DNA of 64,000 nucleotides from Vigna angularis (lineage: Eukaryota; Streptophyta; Magnoliopsida; Fabales; Fabaceae), in the NCBI RefSeq assembly GCF_016808095.1, contig NC_068973.1, positions 36,140,077 through 36,204,076 on the forward strand, in the 5' to 3' direction. Below are positions 21,233 to 31,396 of the stretch, one piece after another. How positions within the stretch are numbered: position 1 is the first letter of the stretch; each line of letters opens with the position of its first letter. The translations under genes and the position numbers were made by a program. The notes under the pieces are model-generated. The model did not search any database and was not told the origin of the DNA. It saw nothing but the letters and a program-made list of their open reading frames with translations.

Positions 21233-23866
21233 TTATTGTAATATACCGTGTTCATGTACACGTTGTTTTATCTTGACTTTCACGCTCCATCTTCTACTTC
21301 TGTTATCTTTTCTGGTCTTCAAAATTCTATAAACTATCCTCGATATTAATTTTTCTCCTGGCTCTTCCTCCACAGGAGAATCCGCAGTATCTAACTCATC
21401 CTGCCTTTCATCACCAGTGGGATACTGGTCCTTTAGAAGGTCATTTATAATCTCAGCTTTGTCCCTTGCACCATTGCATTCTGCTCTGCTGTCATGCACC
21501 TCTTTGTAGGGGAAAACATTTTCATGAAAAATGACATTTCTACTTATAAAAAGCTCCTTGGTATTTATGTCCAGCACAATGTAGCCTTTCACACCATATT
21601 TGTATCCTAAAAAGACTCCCTTTCTAGCTCTAGGGTCGAGCTTGCTTCTGTTATTTTCAAGGGTTGAGGCAAAACATAAGCTGTCAAAAGTCTTGAGATC
21701 TAAATAAGTGGGAGGTATTTTATAGAGAAGTTCATGAGGCGTTTTATGGTTAAGAATTATGGTAGGTAGTCTATTTATAAGATAGACAGCATGGCCAACA
21801 GCATAAGACCAGTAGGCATTGGGTAGATTGGATTGAAAAAGAAGGCCACGGGCAACATTTAAAATATGTTGATGTTTTCTCTCAACAACAGAGTTTTGTT
21901 CTGGGGTCTCAACACAACTCTTTTGGTGATTGATCCCATGTTTATTATAAAAATCCTCACAATTGAACTCAGGTCCATTATCAGACCTTATGGTTTTGAT
22001 TAATTTGTCAAACTGATTTTTAACTTTGATTACAAAATTCTGCAGTAACTCCCTAGTTTGACCCTTATTGTTCATTAGAAAAATCCATGTGTGCCTACTG
22101 TAATCATCCACAATAGTGAGAAAATATTTATGGCCATGCACAGAAACAGTATTAAGAAGACCCCAAATATCACAGTGAACAATTTCAAAACTATCAGTGG
22201 TGACAGAAACACTCTTAGGAAAAGATAACCTTCGTTGTTTAGCATAGTGGCAAGTGTCACAAACAGTATTAGTGTCAACCTTAACATAGGGAAAAGTTTC
22301 ACATATGAATTTCATAACCCTGTTTCCAGGGTGGCCTAATCTATAGTGCCACAAGTTTACATCAAGATTCTTAAACGAGAAAGCAGTCTTAACAGTATAT
22401 CTTTGATCAGATTTAGGGAAAGCTTGTAGATAATAGAGGCCCTTCCAAGAGTTAGCACATCCAATCATCTTCAATGTATGATTCTCCTTTATCTGGCAGG
22501 TCTTAGAGTAAAAAGTCAGACTGCAATCTAAGTCTCTAATGAGACTTTGAACAGAAATTAAATTGAAGCAAAATTCAGGTATATAGAGAACATTAAAAAT
22601 AATAAGATCCTTGGAAAATTGTACAGTTCCAGCATATTCAGCAGTTAAAATAGCATTGTTTGGCAGTTTTACTGAAATAGGTTTAATTTTATGAAAAGAG
22701 ACAAAGTTCGTTCTATCATGTGTCACATGATCTGTGGCACCAGTGTCTATAATCCAGGAAAGTGTACCTTGTTTATGTTGAGTGTCACTTCTCTGAACTT
22801 GATTAACTTTGTGAGGAGGTTCATCCATTTTGTCCATCATCCTGAGTAGTTTTTGGACTTGTTCAGCAGTGAAGGGGGGAAGAATATTACCACTGTTTGT
22901 TTGTTGTGTGCTCTGAACTCCTTCAGGTTCAGTGCTGGTCTGGCATGCATTTGCAGACCCCCAGTCAGTCCTCTTGTCTTGGTTATTGTCACCCTTCTTG
23001 TACCAAGGAGGGTATCCATGCTTAGAATAGCATTCATCTATAGTGTGGTTCATCTTGTTACAAAAGGAGCATTGTTTCCCATAATTGGGATTTCTGCCCC
23101 TTCCTCTGCCACGAAAACCAGATCCTCTTCCCTGGCCCTTCCATTGGCTGTTCTTATCAGTTGTATTTGCCAGAATTTTGACTTCGGGAGAGCTGTGTTT
23201 CTCTTGTCTCTCCTGCTGCATAATGAGAGAGAAAACCCGATTGATATTGGGTAGAGGATCCATTAAAAGGATCTGTGTCTTGACTGTACTATAAGAGTCG
23301 TTTAACCCTTTCAAGAAACATATTACATGCTCCATCTCCCTGTATTTTAAGGAGATTCTTGAAAGATCACAACTACAGGGAACTTTACATGTGCAACTAG
23401 GAATGGGTCTTAGAAATTCCAACTCTTCCCATAGGATTTTCAGATCAGTAAAGTATTGGCTCACTCCCCTTTCTCCCTGTTTGATAGAGTGTATATCCTG
23501 TAACAAGTCAGAAATCTTGAAATAATCTCCTTTGGAGAATCTTTCTCTCAGTTCATCCCATAATTCCTTGGCCTCTTCAACATATATGACACTTTCAGCA
23601 ATCTGTGGAGAGAGAGTCTTTGTTATCCAAGATAAGATCATCACATTACATCTTTCCCATGCATCAAACAGTGCATCAGTTTGCTGGGGTTTCTTTATGG
23701 ACCCATCAACAAACTTGGTTTTATTCTTGGAGAGCAAGGCTCTCCTCATACTTCTGCTCCATGAAGAGTAATTACTCTCGTTCAAAGTCTGTGTAATGAG
23801 GGTGAGACCCGGGTTCTCACCTGGATGCAGATAATAGGGGCTGGATGGGTTGGTGGGGTCTTCCAT
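21233..23866 (-). CDS. Copia gag-protease-integrase polyprotein, truncated before RT
   Basis: I start at MEDPTNPSSPYY (23866), because the frame upstream of it looks like leader; about 877 residues follow. Domains in order: copia-type gag N terminus (LTLITQTLNESNYSSWS), gag body, CCHC knuckle (CSFCNKMNHTIDEC), aspartic protease (WIIDTGATDHV), gag-pre-integrase HHCC segment (LWHYRLGHPG ... CDTCHYAKQR), and integrase with D, D and E in HCDIWG, RSDNGPEF and [15 protein letters not shown]. The frame is uninterrupted, implying fairly recent insertion. After FPYKEVHD it runs into an unrelated-looking tail and stops at 21233, so no YVDD domain is present. It cannot be autonomous. Confidence 0.9.
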   Translation of the reverse strand: MEDPTNPSSPYYLHPGENPGLTLITQTLNESNYSSWSRSMRRALLSKNKTKFVDGSIKKPQQTDALFDAWERCNVMILSWITKTLSPQIAESVIYVEEAKELWDELRERFSKGDYFKISDLLQDIHSIKQGERGVSQYFTDLKILWEELEFLRPIPSCTCKVPCSCDLSRISLKYREMEHVICFLKGLNDSYSTVKTQILLMDPLPNINRVFSLIMQQERQEKHSSPEVKILANTTDKNSQWKGQGRGSGFRGRGRGRNPNYGKQCSFCNKMNHTIDECYSKHGYPPWYKKGDNNQDKRTDWGSANACQTSTEPEGVQSTQQTNSGNILPPFTAEQVQKLLRMMDKMDEPPHKVNQVQRSDTQHKQGTLSWIIDTGATDHVTHDRTNFVSFHKIKPISVKLPNNAILTAEYAGTVQFSKDLIIFNVLYIPEFCFNLISVQSLIRDLDCSLTFYSKTCQIKENHTLKMIGCANSWKGLYYLQAFPKSDQRYTVKTAFSFKNLDVNLWHYRLGHPGNRVMKFICETFPYVKVDTNTVCDTCHYAKQRRLSFPKSVSVTTDSFEIVHCDIWGLLNTVSVHGHKYFLTIVDDYSRHTWIFLMNNKGQTRELLQNFVIKVKNQFDKLIKTIRSDNGPEFNCEDFYNKHGINHQKSCVETPEQNSVVERKHQHILNVARGLLFQSNLPNAYWSYAVGHAVYLINRLPTIILNHKTPHELLYKIPPTYLDLKTFDSLCFASTLENNRSKLDPRARKGVFLGYKYGVKGYIVLDINTKELFISRNVIFHENVFPYKEVHDSRAECNGARDKAEIINDLLKDQYPTGDERQDELDTADSPVEEEPGEKLISRIVYRILKTRKDNRSRRWSVKVKIKQRVHEHGILQ

Positions 23867-23943
23867 AAAAAAAACCGAAACAGCCCAAGAAGATACCAAG
23901 AATAGAATCAGAGGTGCAAGGCAGCAGAGCAGGTACTAGACCT

Positions 23944-23955
23944 GCTCTGATACCA
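23944..23955 (-). other. Retrotransposon primer-binding site (initiator tRNA-Met type)
   Basis: The minus strand reads TGGTATCAGAGC, the standard plant copia primer-binding site. It directly abuts the LTR end CTTCAATA with no spacer. Confidence 0.92.
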
Positions 23956-24307
23956 TATTGAAGTTGGCCCAGCACTGTGCAATCAGTTGTGCGGCCCAGC
24001 CCATTTGGAATTGCACCCGAGAAGGCTTAATACAGAAAAGAAAAGCCACGCAAGCAGAGTTGCGTGATATGCGCACAGGAAGAGAGAGAACGGAGCGTTC
24101 TGGAAGCTCCTTCAACCTCGGGTGCTGTCCGTTCAAGGTGGTGGTTCCGGAGGCAGCGGTTGACGACGGTGAAGAAGGCAAAGATGGAGAGCGTGCCAAA
24201 ACAGGTAAGAAAAACCTAGCATTTTCTCATTATCTGAAATCTTAAGAAGTTCTGATACAGATTGAATGTAATGTAATATTTCTTAGTGTTAACGGAGGAA
24301 AAAGGGG

Positions 24308-24329
24308 AGAGCTCTATTTATAGAGCTCT
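24308..24329 (-). promoter_or_regulatory. LTR TATA box embedded in a perfect palindrome
   Basis: CTATAAATAG (minus, 24323-24314) lies inside a perfect 10 bp inverted repeat, AGAGCTCTAT/ATAGAGCTCT, with a TT centre. This is the likely core promoter of element A. Confidence 0.7.
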
Positions 24330-24408
24330 TGTCTGAACAACCATGAAAAACATAGGAAAACAGTAAAACCTAACAAACATTTAAACTAACTAACAGAAAA
24401 CAGAAAGG

Positions 24409-24433
24409 GGTTACTGTCTTTATGACAGTAACC
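24409..24433. repeat. Palindrome near the 5' end of LTR A
   Basis: GGTTACTGTC and GACAGTAACC are perfect 10 bp arms around TTTAT. The related LTR at 30905-31388 has a similar but not identical palindrome at 31315-31336. Confidence 0.8.
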
Positions 24434-24449
24434 AACTTTATTCCCAATA

Positions 24450-24630
24450 TTCCATGTTCTGGTTTACGGTGATAAGGGCCTATGGAAATAACCTTTGGGG
24501 TGTAAGCTTCTTCGTTGAGTTGGCGAATAAGTAAGGGTACTCTGTAGATGCAGCACTCTTCAGTTACGGGTGGGTTTGCTCTCTCCAACATTCCTTGAAC
24601 ATGGATCACAACATCATCCATGTTCATCAT
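24450..24630 (-). pseudogene. DUF247 type 1, N-terminal fragment cut off by copia A
   Basis: Starts MMNMDDVVIHVQ and keeps EECCIYRVP and YTPKVISIGPYHRK, then loses 11 bases relative to the copy at 43447, which shifts the frame. It ends in AACATGGAA, where the copia LTR begins. About 60 codons remain of roughly 410. The next ~2 kb upstream matches the flank of the 42204-43447 copy, so these two are duplicates. Confidence 0.9.
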
Positions 24631-26619
24631 TCTACTTATCTAAATAATCGAACTCTGTTTCTCACCCTATGCACAGACAATTCCCACCCTCTTTGATACA
24701 AATAGACCAAGAAATAGACATAACGTGTGTTCGATTACAAAGAAAGTGAGATCATATTTTAGTATTTTAGTATCTCCTCGAAAACTATAACCTGTAGAAA
24801 ACTCATTATATTAATATTTTAATTATATTTTTTTATTTTATTGCCAAAGAAAATGGAAATAAATATTAAAGCTGGTTGGTGTAAGGAGACATATTCTGTT
24901 TAACGTAGTTTCCACGTAATGAATTATATAAGCAACTAGTTCTACAATGCTCAAGGATCATCGTTACGATGAGAGATTATTAATAGATTTTTTTATTATC
25001 AAAGCTGAAATTATTGTATGTACAGTTGGACTTTTTCTGAATTTAAACATAATGTAAAAACTTATGATTTTCCATTTTTGCAATATATATTATCTAAATT
25101 ATATTTTTATTCTTTCTAATCTAAAAATAAACATGTGTCTCTTTTTAATAAAATGAGTTTACATTATTTTAATCGTATATTTATTTACTTTTTGTATATT
25201 TTAATAAATGACACTATTTTTTTATATTTTTATTTAAATGTCTCTCACCTCCCTTTTTATTTAAAAATATAATTCATCAGAACTTACATACAAAAATTAT
25301 GAAAATTAAAATTAAATTTTTAGAACATAAAATTAAATATTTTTAAAAATAAAAATTGAATGATTTTATCGTAGAAAAAAAAAATGTTCATATATGCAGT
25401 CCAAAAATATCTAATTTAAACGAGAGTTTACTAACAAAAATCATAATCATCTCAATAAAAATAGGTAATACGGTGTACAAATCACTTATAAGTGTTATAA
25501 TTTGGACAATTATAACACTTATAAGTTCCAATAAAAGTTATCTTATATCGACAGTTATTGCTCTATAGTTATAATCTTTTGCATATGTATAGCAAGACAT
25601 CTTAGGTATGCATTTTCTTCTGAATGTGCTATTTTAGCATGGCTCTTCTCTTTAACGTTCATATAAGTTTATTAATTTTATTTTATTGTTTGTTTTTGTT
25701 ATCTCTTAGTATATGTAATTAGTTATGAATAGGTCTAGTTTAAGTTCCAAAAGTCTAAATTCAATGCAAGCTATCATATGCCAAAAAAAAAACATATTTG
25801 TGACCGTTTACATCTGTCCATCTTCATGCATACTTGTTATGAGCGCTGAAAACTGCAAGTGTGATAGTATTTAACCAAAATTTTGTTGTGCTTTTCTTTA
25901 TTGCCATGCTAGAGTAGGACAAATAAGTAGTTATCGTGTTCGAATGAGCACAGTATATAATAATACATAAAGCAGATATCATAGCTTATGTCAAAATGTT
26001 ACATATACATGTGATGGCTTTTAATAAGGTGTTGATTGCGTTAGTTAGCTGGCTCAGATGATTATATTATTTTCCACTTTATTACCGAATTCAAGATTGC
26101 TATATTATTGGTTAAATATGGTTTGAATTACAAATTTTTTTTTGCTAAAAACAGACATTTAGCTACAATTTTACTGCATTTATGACACAGTGTGATGTTA
26201 CTGGGATTTACATAAAAATAATGATATCTTCCCAATGAATATTACTTGCGTGTTTAACAATTTGTTAAAATATCATTAGTTAAATCTACATTTAAACATA
26301 GAACAATTTGACGCTCACAGTGAAACAAATTAACTTCAAATTTTATCAATATTTTTATTTTTTTAAATTAATTATGATTCTTTTTCATATCTCTACTAGT
26401 AGAAAAACAACAAATTTCAGTTTTTGGTATTTTATAAAACATGAACTATGAATGTGTAGTGTATCAACAACAAACAATAATAACAAAATAACAAACAAGT
26501 TCAATCAAACAACAAAAACAAACAGATTCAACCAAACATCAAAAAACAAGTTCAACAAAAAACAAAAAACAAGTTCAACAAATAAGTTCTTTAAAACGAA
26601 AACGAAAACTAATCTTCAA
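24631..26619. repeat. Duplicated 5' flank of type-1 DUF247, copy A
   Basis: Collinear with 43448-45659 (shared blocks such as ATAATCGAACTCTGT, CTAAGAATGTGCTATTTTAGC-like and GTGACCGTTTACATCTGTCC). Copy B has two additional inserts of roughly 100 bp (about 44678-44783 and 45213-45310). No gene seen. Confidence 0.82.
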
Positions 26620-29600
26620 AATGTGGATTCGTCGAAATAAAGGGTTGCCACCATTGAAAGAGAAAACACACCAACAAAAACACGAAAATAATCGGTCAAA
26701 ACAAAAGTAATTAATTAACATTCATTTGTAACAAATGAAACAAAAATTATATGTGATGGTCGTCAAACTTTGTTCCAGACAAATTTGAGCAAAGAAGAGG
26801 GTATCGCGTCCTAACATAAATTGAATGAATTTTCAATCTTCCACTCAAATTTATATCCTTTTGACGTCTAATTCTATACATAAATACATTTTCACCTTCA
26901 CACCAAACATTTTCGCAAATTTTACCCAATATAGCAAATTGACGTCAAATTACAATCCTAAACTACCTCTAATAATTGTATTTATTTATAAAAATGTCAC
27001 TAATCATTTATTACGTTGATTATTTTTGTAACGTTATAGGTTGTTTTTACACCAGTCCTATATGCAATTTATTGACAAAAGAAACTTTAATTCCATTGTT
27101 AAATGTGAAAAAAAACTTTAATTTTAAAGTAATTATTGATTAACTTTTAATTCCATCTTTAAATGATTATTAAATTTTTATTGTCGATCGGTTATTAAAA
27201 AATTAGTCATATCCAAACATTGAAGACCAATTTAATGATCAAAACATGTTCGTAATTATGCTCATTAATTTGACAAATTTTTCGTTTGTTAATTGAGTGG
27301 TTGAAATAAAAATATACAGCAGCCAATTCTTCGGTTGAAAATGGGACAAATTTTATTAAATTGAAAAATAATTTCGGTTGTTAATTTGTTCAGGATGTGA
27401 ATTGTATAATAATATTATATAGTTTTCGGTTGCTAAGATGTGAGATTTTTAGTTTAAATAAAATAGCTTCTATGATAAACAATAAAAATGTTTAGTGACC
27501 AAAATATTTCAATAGTTAAATAACAAATTTAAATATTTCTTTTGTCGAAATACTAGTGACTAATTCAGTGTACAATATGTTGACCTTGTAAACAATTTTA
27601 TAGTGGGAATAATTGTCAACTCCAATTTATAATGCAGTAGATAGTAATATAAAAATTAAAAGTATTAATATTACATGAATAAAACTAAAAATAGTTTTAA
27701 ATAAATATCACAATATTTAAAGTTTTCATATAATTAAATATACACCTAACAATTCTCTTGTTTATCATTATTAGGATAGCAAAAAATTATGCGGATAAAA
27801 TCCGCGATAGATAGTTGGTACCTGCTGATATTTATTACTTGTTTAGTAGGTATTTTAATACCCGTTAATAAATGGGTAAAATGCAGATATTATATTATTT
27901 GTATCCGCGTATATTTGATACCTCAAAAAAAAATTTAATTTATATTTTATTAAGTTAAATTTAATTAAAATTAATATTAATTTATATTTTATAAGGTTAA
28001 ATTTAATTAAAATTAAAATTTAATTTATATTATATTTTATAGATTTTTTGTAATTTTATTTAAATTTTATTTTAATAATTTATAAAATATATATTTTTAA
28101 ATATTTACGGGTATCAACAGGTATCCGTGAGTTTTTAAATACCTACGAATATCTTTTAAGCAAATATCTGTGCAAATAACAGGTCGGATAGCGGATGAAG
28201 TTTTTTTATCAGGTCAGATTATGGATAGACATTGTCTGTGTCCGATCCGAATGGTCTACTCTATCATCTCTATTGTTAAGAGAATTAGAAGAGTATGGTA
28301 TAAGATTTTTCAGTTCACTTTGCTAAAATAAGTTTTATATGCTCATTTTATTGTGTATGCATTCACTCTAGCTCGTAATTTTGCATTTGTTATTCTCTTA
28401 ACATCCAATTTGGTCCGAAGTAAAAATTATTTATAAAAAATTTCAAAAATAGACCTTTAACTAAAAGGGTAAAACAAAGTTTCCTCAAATTTAAAAGAAT
28501 ATTAAAAAATTAATTAATTAATTTTTTTAATTAAAAAAATCAATTAATAAAAATATTAAATTAGATTTTTTTGTTGAGTTCAAGTCCATTTTCATTCCCA
28601 CACCATCCCTTTTTTTACACCTTGATTTTATTTTATTAGGCCAATTTCTTTTATTCCTACACGCTCCCATTTTTGTTTTTTTTACCAAGCAACCCACTCT
28701 TACCACTACAACCCAATTCATTTTTTTTAACATTTTCTCCTCCTACCATTAATAAAAATATCAATATAATATTTATATAAATAATAAATTTTATTTTAAT
28801 TTAAAGAAAAAAATATTATTTTATTTAAAAAATTAAAATTAAATTAAATAAAAGAACATATATATATATATATACATATTAAATTAAATACAAAATAATA
28901 ATATTTAATGATAATATTAACACATAACATTACATGTGACAGTGAAATGTAACATTACTATGTTACATGATATGCAACATACTTGACACATAATAAAAAA
29001 AGTTTAGATAAAAAATATTAAAAAATAATTAAAATTAAAATAAATAAAAGACTCTAAACTGACATGTAACATTGTTGATTGTTGGTATATTATTAACGAA
29101 AATTATTTAATTGAATTAATTTTTTAAAAATTAGAACCTAATAAAAGAAAAACAAATTTGTAACTTTTCAGTAAAAATTAGAAAAAAATTAAAAATAATT
29201 AAGCCTAATTAAAATAATATTTTTTTCTTAAGAAAATTATAATGTTGAGGTTAAATTATTATATCATTAAAGAAAAACTGAAGATTTTAGAACTTCTACT
29301 AAAATTTAACGTTAGTATATCTATATTATAAAATAAAAAGGGTGTTACAGAATATATAAGTTTAATTTATGGAAAGGCACGTAAGTGAAAATAAAAAATA
29401 GAAAAGGCGAAGTGTTTTGCTTCTTGTTTTTTTTTTTACTTTTAGAACAAAAGATAATACGAATATCTTAAAAGTAAAAGTAATGTAAGAACGTGATACC
29501 CACAAAAATTATTAAAGAAATTAGTGTAAAAGATCATTGTTAGATATATTTATTAGAATCCCCAATCAAATTGGTTAAATTAATTGGTAGTTTAGTTTGG

Positions 29601-29655
29601 TTAATTAGTCCATTTCTCCCAAATAAACTAAACAATTTAAAGTAAAGTAGAGCGC
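26620..29655. repeat. Segmental repeat, spacer copy A (~3.0 kb)
   Basis: Shared in direct orientation with 34060-37199 (nearly identical) and 45660-48350 (more diverged). Begins GTGGATTCGTCGAAATAAAG. It contains an AT-rich block with GCGGATA/GGGTATC words (27780-28260) and ends near AGTAGAGCGCAAA. Copy A lacks about 60 bp near 26851 that the other two retain. Short frames here are not supported as genes. Confidence 0.85.
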
Positions 29656-30297
29656 AAACACCAAAAACGGACAAGCAATAAAAGTGCTCAAAGCGTGAAT
29701 ATTATCCCGTAATGTGAACTGTGATACTATCCAACTGGCAGCTTATTGTAATTTGTAATTTATTTTAGTGATCTTTATTGCGGAAAATAATATTTCCATC
29801 GTAGTTATACATAATTAAAATAAGACGAATTAATTGATAAACCATAAAAATGTTATCTACTTTTATCAATGGTTGACACAATTTAAAAGATGCTATATAA
29901 ATTTTAAAATTCTAGAAGGGTGGGAGCATTAATAATAAAGTATCAAGTTTAAATATCAAATTAATCTTTTATTGTGAACTAAAATTTAAAGAATAATATT
30001 ATCAGTATGACCTGTAAGAGAAAATGTCGATGCCATACTGTAAGTAAAAGGAAAACATTAATTTTAAACGAAAATTTTATATGACAATGTTCTTTATTCG
30101 TATAATAATAGAAATTAATATAATAAATTGAAAAAAAATATATCATGCAGATAGAACAATCTCTTTTCAAGACATTATCTTTATTTCAGATCTCTGCAGT
30201 CCCAGCGAGACTCATTACATTAGATTAGATCATGTTCTGCATAATATTCTTTGAGAGCATCACCAAGCTTTACGCTTAGCATCATAAGAATAATCAA
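29656..30297. other. Spacer present only in duplication copy A
   Basis: AT-rich sequence between the segmental repeat and the 3' flank of the type-2 DUF247 fragment. In copy B the equivalent junction (near 48348) goes directly from GAAGATTTT to ATATGACAAT, so about 780 bp, starting near 29290, is missing there. No gene seen. Confidence 0.6.
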
Positions 30298-30413
30298 TTA
30301 CAACACTCCAAGTGAGGAAACCATTGAAACACCGAAATTGAACTGATTAAAAAAAAAACTCACAACAATTAGCATGTAACATGTAAAAATAACTGAATTG
30401 ATCAGGCATAAAT

Positions 30414-30896
30414 CTATTCTTTCGGGAGTACACCGATGATAGAACAAACTGTTTGAATCACGGAGAGAACAAGGAGAACAATTGCAGCAATGGTAGCAGC
30501 AGTTTGCCAAGGACTGTTGCAATAATCACGTCTCAGAGTGGATTTCATCTTATTAAAGATATTACGATAAAAAACATTCAATTTTTGGCTGACAGTAAGG
30601 TAATTTGAATTCATGTTTGACTGTGTAATATTTTTGCTAAGACTATTGAACAGATTGACCACAGTATCAGTGTCTCCTGTCCAGTTCACCAGTACTTCCT
30701 GTTGGACAAGTGTATCCACATCTCTGCTGCTGTTTATAAGGAAGTCAAAAAGACAAACATAGTCTGTAATGTAGGAGTCTAGAGGATAGTTACACTGCTC
30801 CAAAGCCACCATATTTCGAAACAAAACCTCAGTACGATCTTCCACTGTCAACTGCGGCATTTGAAGAACTCCTCCTGAAAATTTCAAGTCTAGTAA
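30414..30896 (-). pseudogene. DUF247 type 2, C-terminal fragment cut off by copia B
   Basis: Retains about 160 codons from LDLKFSGGVLQMPQ through LFRNMVALEQ, STLRRDYCNSPWQTAA and the C-terminal membrane helix to the stop at 30414. It is nearly identical to the end of the intact gene at 48706-49989. Upstream of CTAGACTTG the sequence changes to the copia B LTR. The first ~270 codons are not on the other side of the element, so the gene was broken by insertion followed by deletion or recombination. Confidence 0.9.
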
Positions 30897-30904
30897 AGAA
30901 AACA

Positions 30905-31388
30905 GTGGCCCAACAGAAGGCCTAAACCTGTGGCCCAGTATCGAGACTTAAGTCTCTCCTTTGCAAAATATCTTTAGAATCAGAAAGTGGCTGAGAACGT
31001 TGAAAGCTTCAAATCCCGTGTGCTCTGCAAGGACGATGCGCGACAAAGACACTTGGATGTCCGTTCCGGTCAGTTCGATAGTGATGGAAAGTATTCCGGT
31101 GAGATGGCCATGGGTGGCAGATGAGAAGGATATCGGAAGAAAAGAAGATGCACGGTAAAGGTATGTAATCTATATTTGAGAGAAAAGTAAAATTGCTGTT
31201 GTTATTTTCTTGATTTCTTCTACATCTTTTGTTTCTGATACTGGAAGCCCTTATATAGGGTTCCGGTAACACCAAAACAGAAAACCCCAAAAATAGAACA
31301 CCCTAGAAGCAAAATTACTGTTCAAATGAACAGTAACCACTAACAGAACAATAAAAGACTCAACGGAAATAACAAACACAATTTAATA
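30905..31388 (-). mobile_element. 3' LTR of copia element B (~484 bp, 3' end slightly truncated)
   Basis: Starts TATTAAATTG right after the polypurine tract. It has a perfect palindrome TTACTGTTCA/TGAACAGTAA at 31315-31336 and a TATATAAGG core near 31249-31258. It ends TTGGGCCACTG next to DUF247 sequence, without the AACTTCAATA seen at the end of LTR A, so the last bases appear lost. Confidence 0.75.
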
Positions 31389-31396
31389 TCCTCCCC

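Larger units (their letters stand above)
21233..24449 (-). mobile_element. Ty1-copia retrotransposon A, 5' half only
   Basis: On the minus strand the order is 5' LTR (24449-23956), primer-binding site (23955-23944), gag, protease and integrase (23866-21233). Reverse transcriptase, RNase H and the 3' LTR are absent. The element sits in DUF247 copy 24450-24630. The missing 3' half and the missing rest of that gene point to one deletion that joined the element to the flank of the gene at 18724. Confidence 0.88.
23956..24449 (-). mobile_element. 5' LTR of copia element A (494 bp, TATTG...CAATA ends)
   Basis: Minus strand begins TATTGGGAATAAAG and ends AACTTCAATA, directly before the primer-binding site. 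The ends form a short inverted repeat TATTG/CAATA instead of TG...CA. Inside are a palindrome at 24409-24433 and a TATA box at 24314-24323. No matching 3' LTR exists in the window. Confidence 0.85.

Noticed and set aside
26452..26640. Asn/Thr/Lys-rich 62-residue frame
   Set aside because: Low-complexity CAA/AAC-repeat DNA, not open in the duplicate at 45480-45660.
28527..28733. Similar frames at 28527-28733 and 36066-36302
   Set aside because: Conserved only because the spacer is duplicated at high identity; truncated or altered in copy B and without any recognisable domain.
31009..31290. Minus-strand 93-residue frame
   Set aside because: Lies wholly in the LTR of copia element B; no independent support.
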